Source of the DNA: Gemmatimonadales bacterium UBA7889
Lineage (GTDB): Bacteria; Gemmatimonadota; Gemmatimonadetes; Longimicrobiales; Gaopeijiaceae
Direction: 5' to 3'
Assembly (NCBI GenBank): GCA_002501085.1
Contig: DLRL01000066.1
Location: forward strand, 1-23,808
Length of the DNA stretch: 23,808 nt
Shown here: piece after piece, positions 23,587 to 23,808 of the stretch
Numbering within the stretch: position 1 is the stretch's first letter
Layout: each line of letters starts with the position of its first letter
Translations under genes and position numbers: made by a program
Notes under the pieces: generated by a model
The model's database searches: none
Told to the model about the DNA's origin: nothing
What the model saw: only the letters and a program-made list of their open reading frames with translations

Positions 23587-23808
23587 GGTGCTCTCTCCTG
23601 GGCTAGCAGAAGCACCAATTCATTACCAGCTGGTGTGTGCATACCAAGAATTTCCCGAGCTTTCGGGACAACCATTTGCCGACTTTCAAGTACCTGGATG
23701 CGTTGCTCTACTCTCACGCGCTCAGCCTCGGAGACTGAAATCTCCTGTCTCAGGTTATCAAGCGCTTTTTGTGTCTCAAAGGCTCGGCTCTGTCTCCAGG
23801 TCACTCCC
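23583..23808 (-). CDS. ftsL: Cell division protein FtsL, C-terminal part (cut by window edge)
   Basis: FtsL is a small bitopic protein that binds FtsB and FtsQ and activates FtsW-FtsI. About 75 codons are visible and the frame stays open to the right edge. What is seen is a periplasmic coiled coil (QKALDNLRQEISVSEAERVR and on) ending in an AREILGMHTP segment, the usual FtsL C-terminal pattern (A-x-x-x-LGM). No membrane helix is visible, so the N terminus must lie beyond the window; the GTG at 23804 is unlikely to be the true start. It overlaps ftsI by 4 bases (ATGA). Sequence conservation of FtsL is weak, so the call depends on coiled coil, tail pattern and position. Confidence 0.85.
   Translation of the reverse strand, partial: GVTWRQSRAFETQKALDNLRQEISVSEAERVRVEQRIQVLESRQMVVPKAREILGMHTPAGNELVLLLAQERAP

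Noticed and set aside
1..23808. Mobile elements, CRISPR arrays, tRNA or rRNA genes, horizontally acquired islands
   Set aside because: Every stretch is filled by conserved housekeeping genes on a uniform base composition; no transposase, integrase, direct-repeat array or RNA gene pattern was seen.

Overview
The window carries one long minus-strand gene train for building the bacterial cell wall and division machinery, followed downstream by unrelated housekeeping genes. It suggests a mid-GC bacterium with meso-diaminopimelate peptidoglycan: MurE has the DNPR motif, and an MepM-like zinc peptidase with a weak lipobox fits a diderm envelope. Protein style and gene order remind me of Gemmatimonadota or a nearby phylum. 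That placement is an impression from memory and I could not check it. I see no mobile element, CRISPR array, tRNA, rRNA or sign of transfer.

Layout, read in the direction of minus-strand transcription (high to low coordinates). The division and cell wall (dcw) cluster runs ftsL (cut by the right edge), ftsI with a C-terminal PASTA domain, murE, murF, mraY, murD, ftsW, murG, murC, ftsQ, ftsA, ftsZ. Junctions are mostly overlaps of 1 to 8 bases, so the train looks like one translationally coupled operon. murB and ddl, often found between murC and ftsQ, are absent. After ftsZ comes the largest non-coding gap (130 bases, with a small hairpin). Next are an M23 peptidase and, overlapping its end, a large membrane protein with a von Willebrand A-like domain. 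Then follow recG, asnS and a D-2-hydroxyacid dehydrogenase, each separated by 42 to 46 bases.

At the left, mazG is the only plus-strand gene. It converges on the dehydrogenase with 7 bases between them and diverges from alr (alanine racemase), which is cut by the left edge. No gene-free stretch exceeds 130 bases.

How the genes work together: MurC, MurD, MurE and MurF build the UDP-MurNAc-pentapeptide, and Alr supplies D-alanine for it. MraY and MurG make lipid I and lipid II. FtsW and FtsI polymerise and crosslink it at the septum, with FtsL and FtsQ as scaffold. FtsA and FtsZ form the cytoplasmic ring. The M23 enzyme probably cuts crosslinks so that new wall can be inserted or daughter cells can part. 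RecG, AsnS and MazG serve DNA repair, translation and nucleotide clean-up. The least understood item is the vWA membrane protein coupled to the M23 peptidase directly behind ftsZ.
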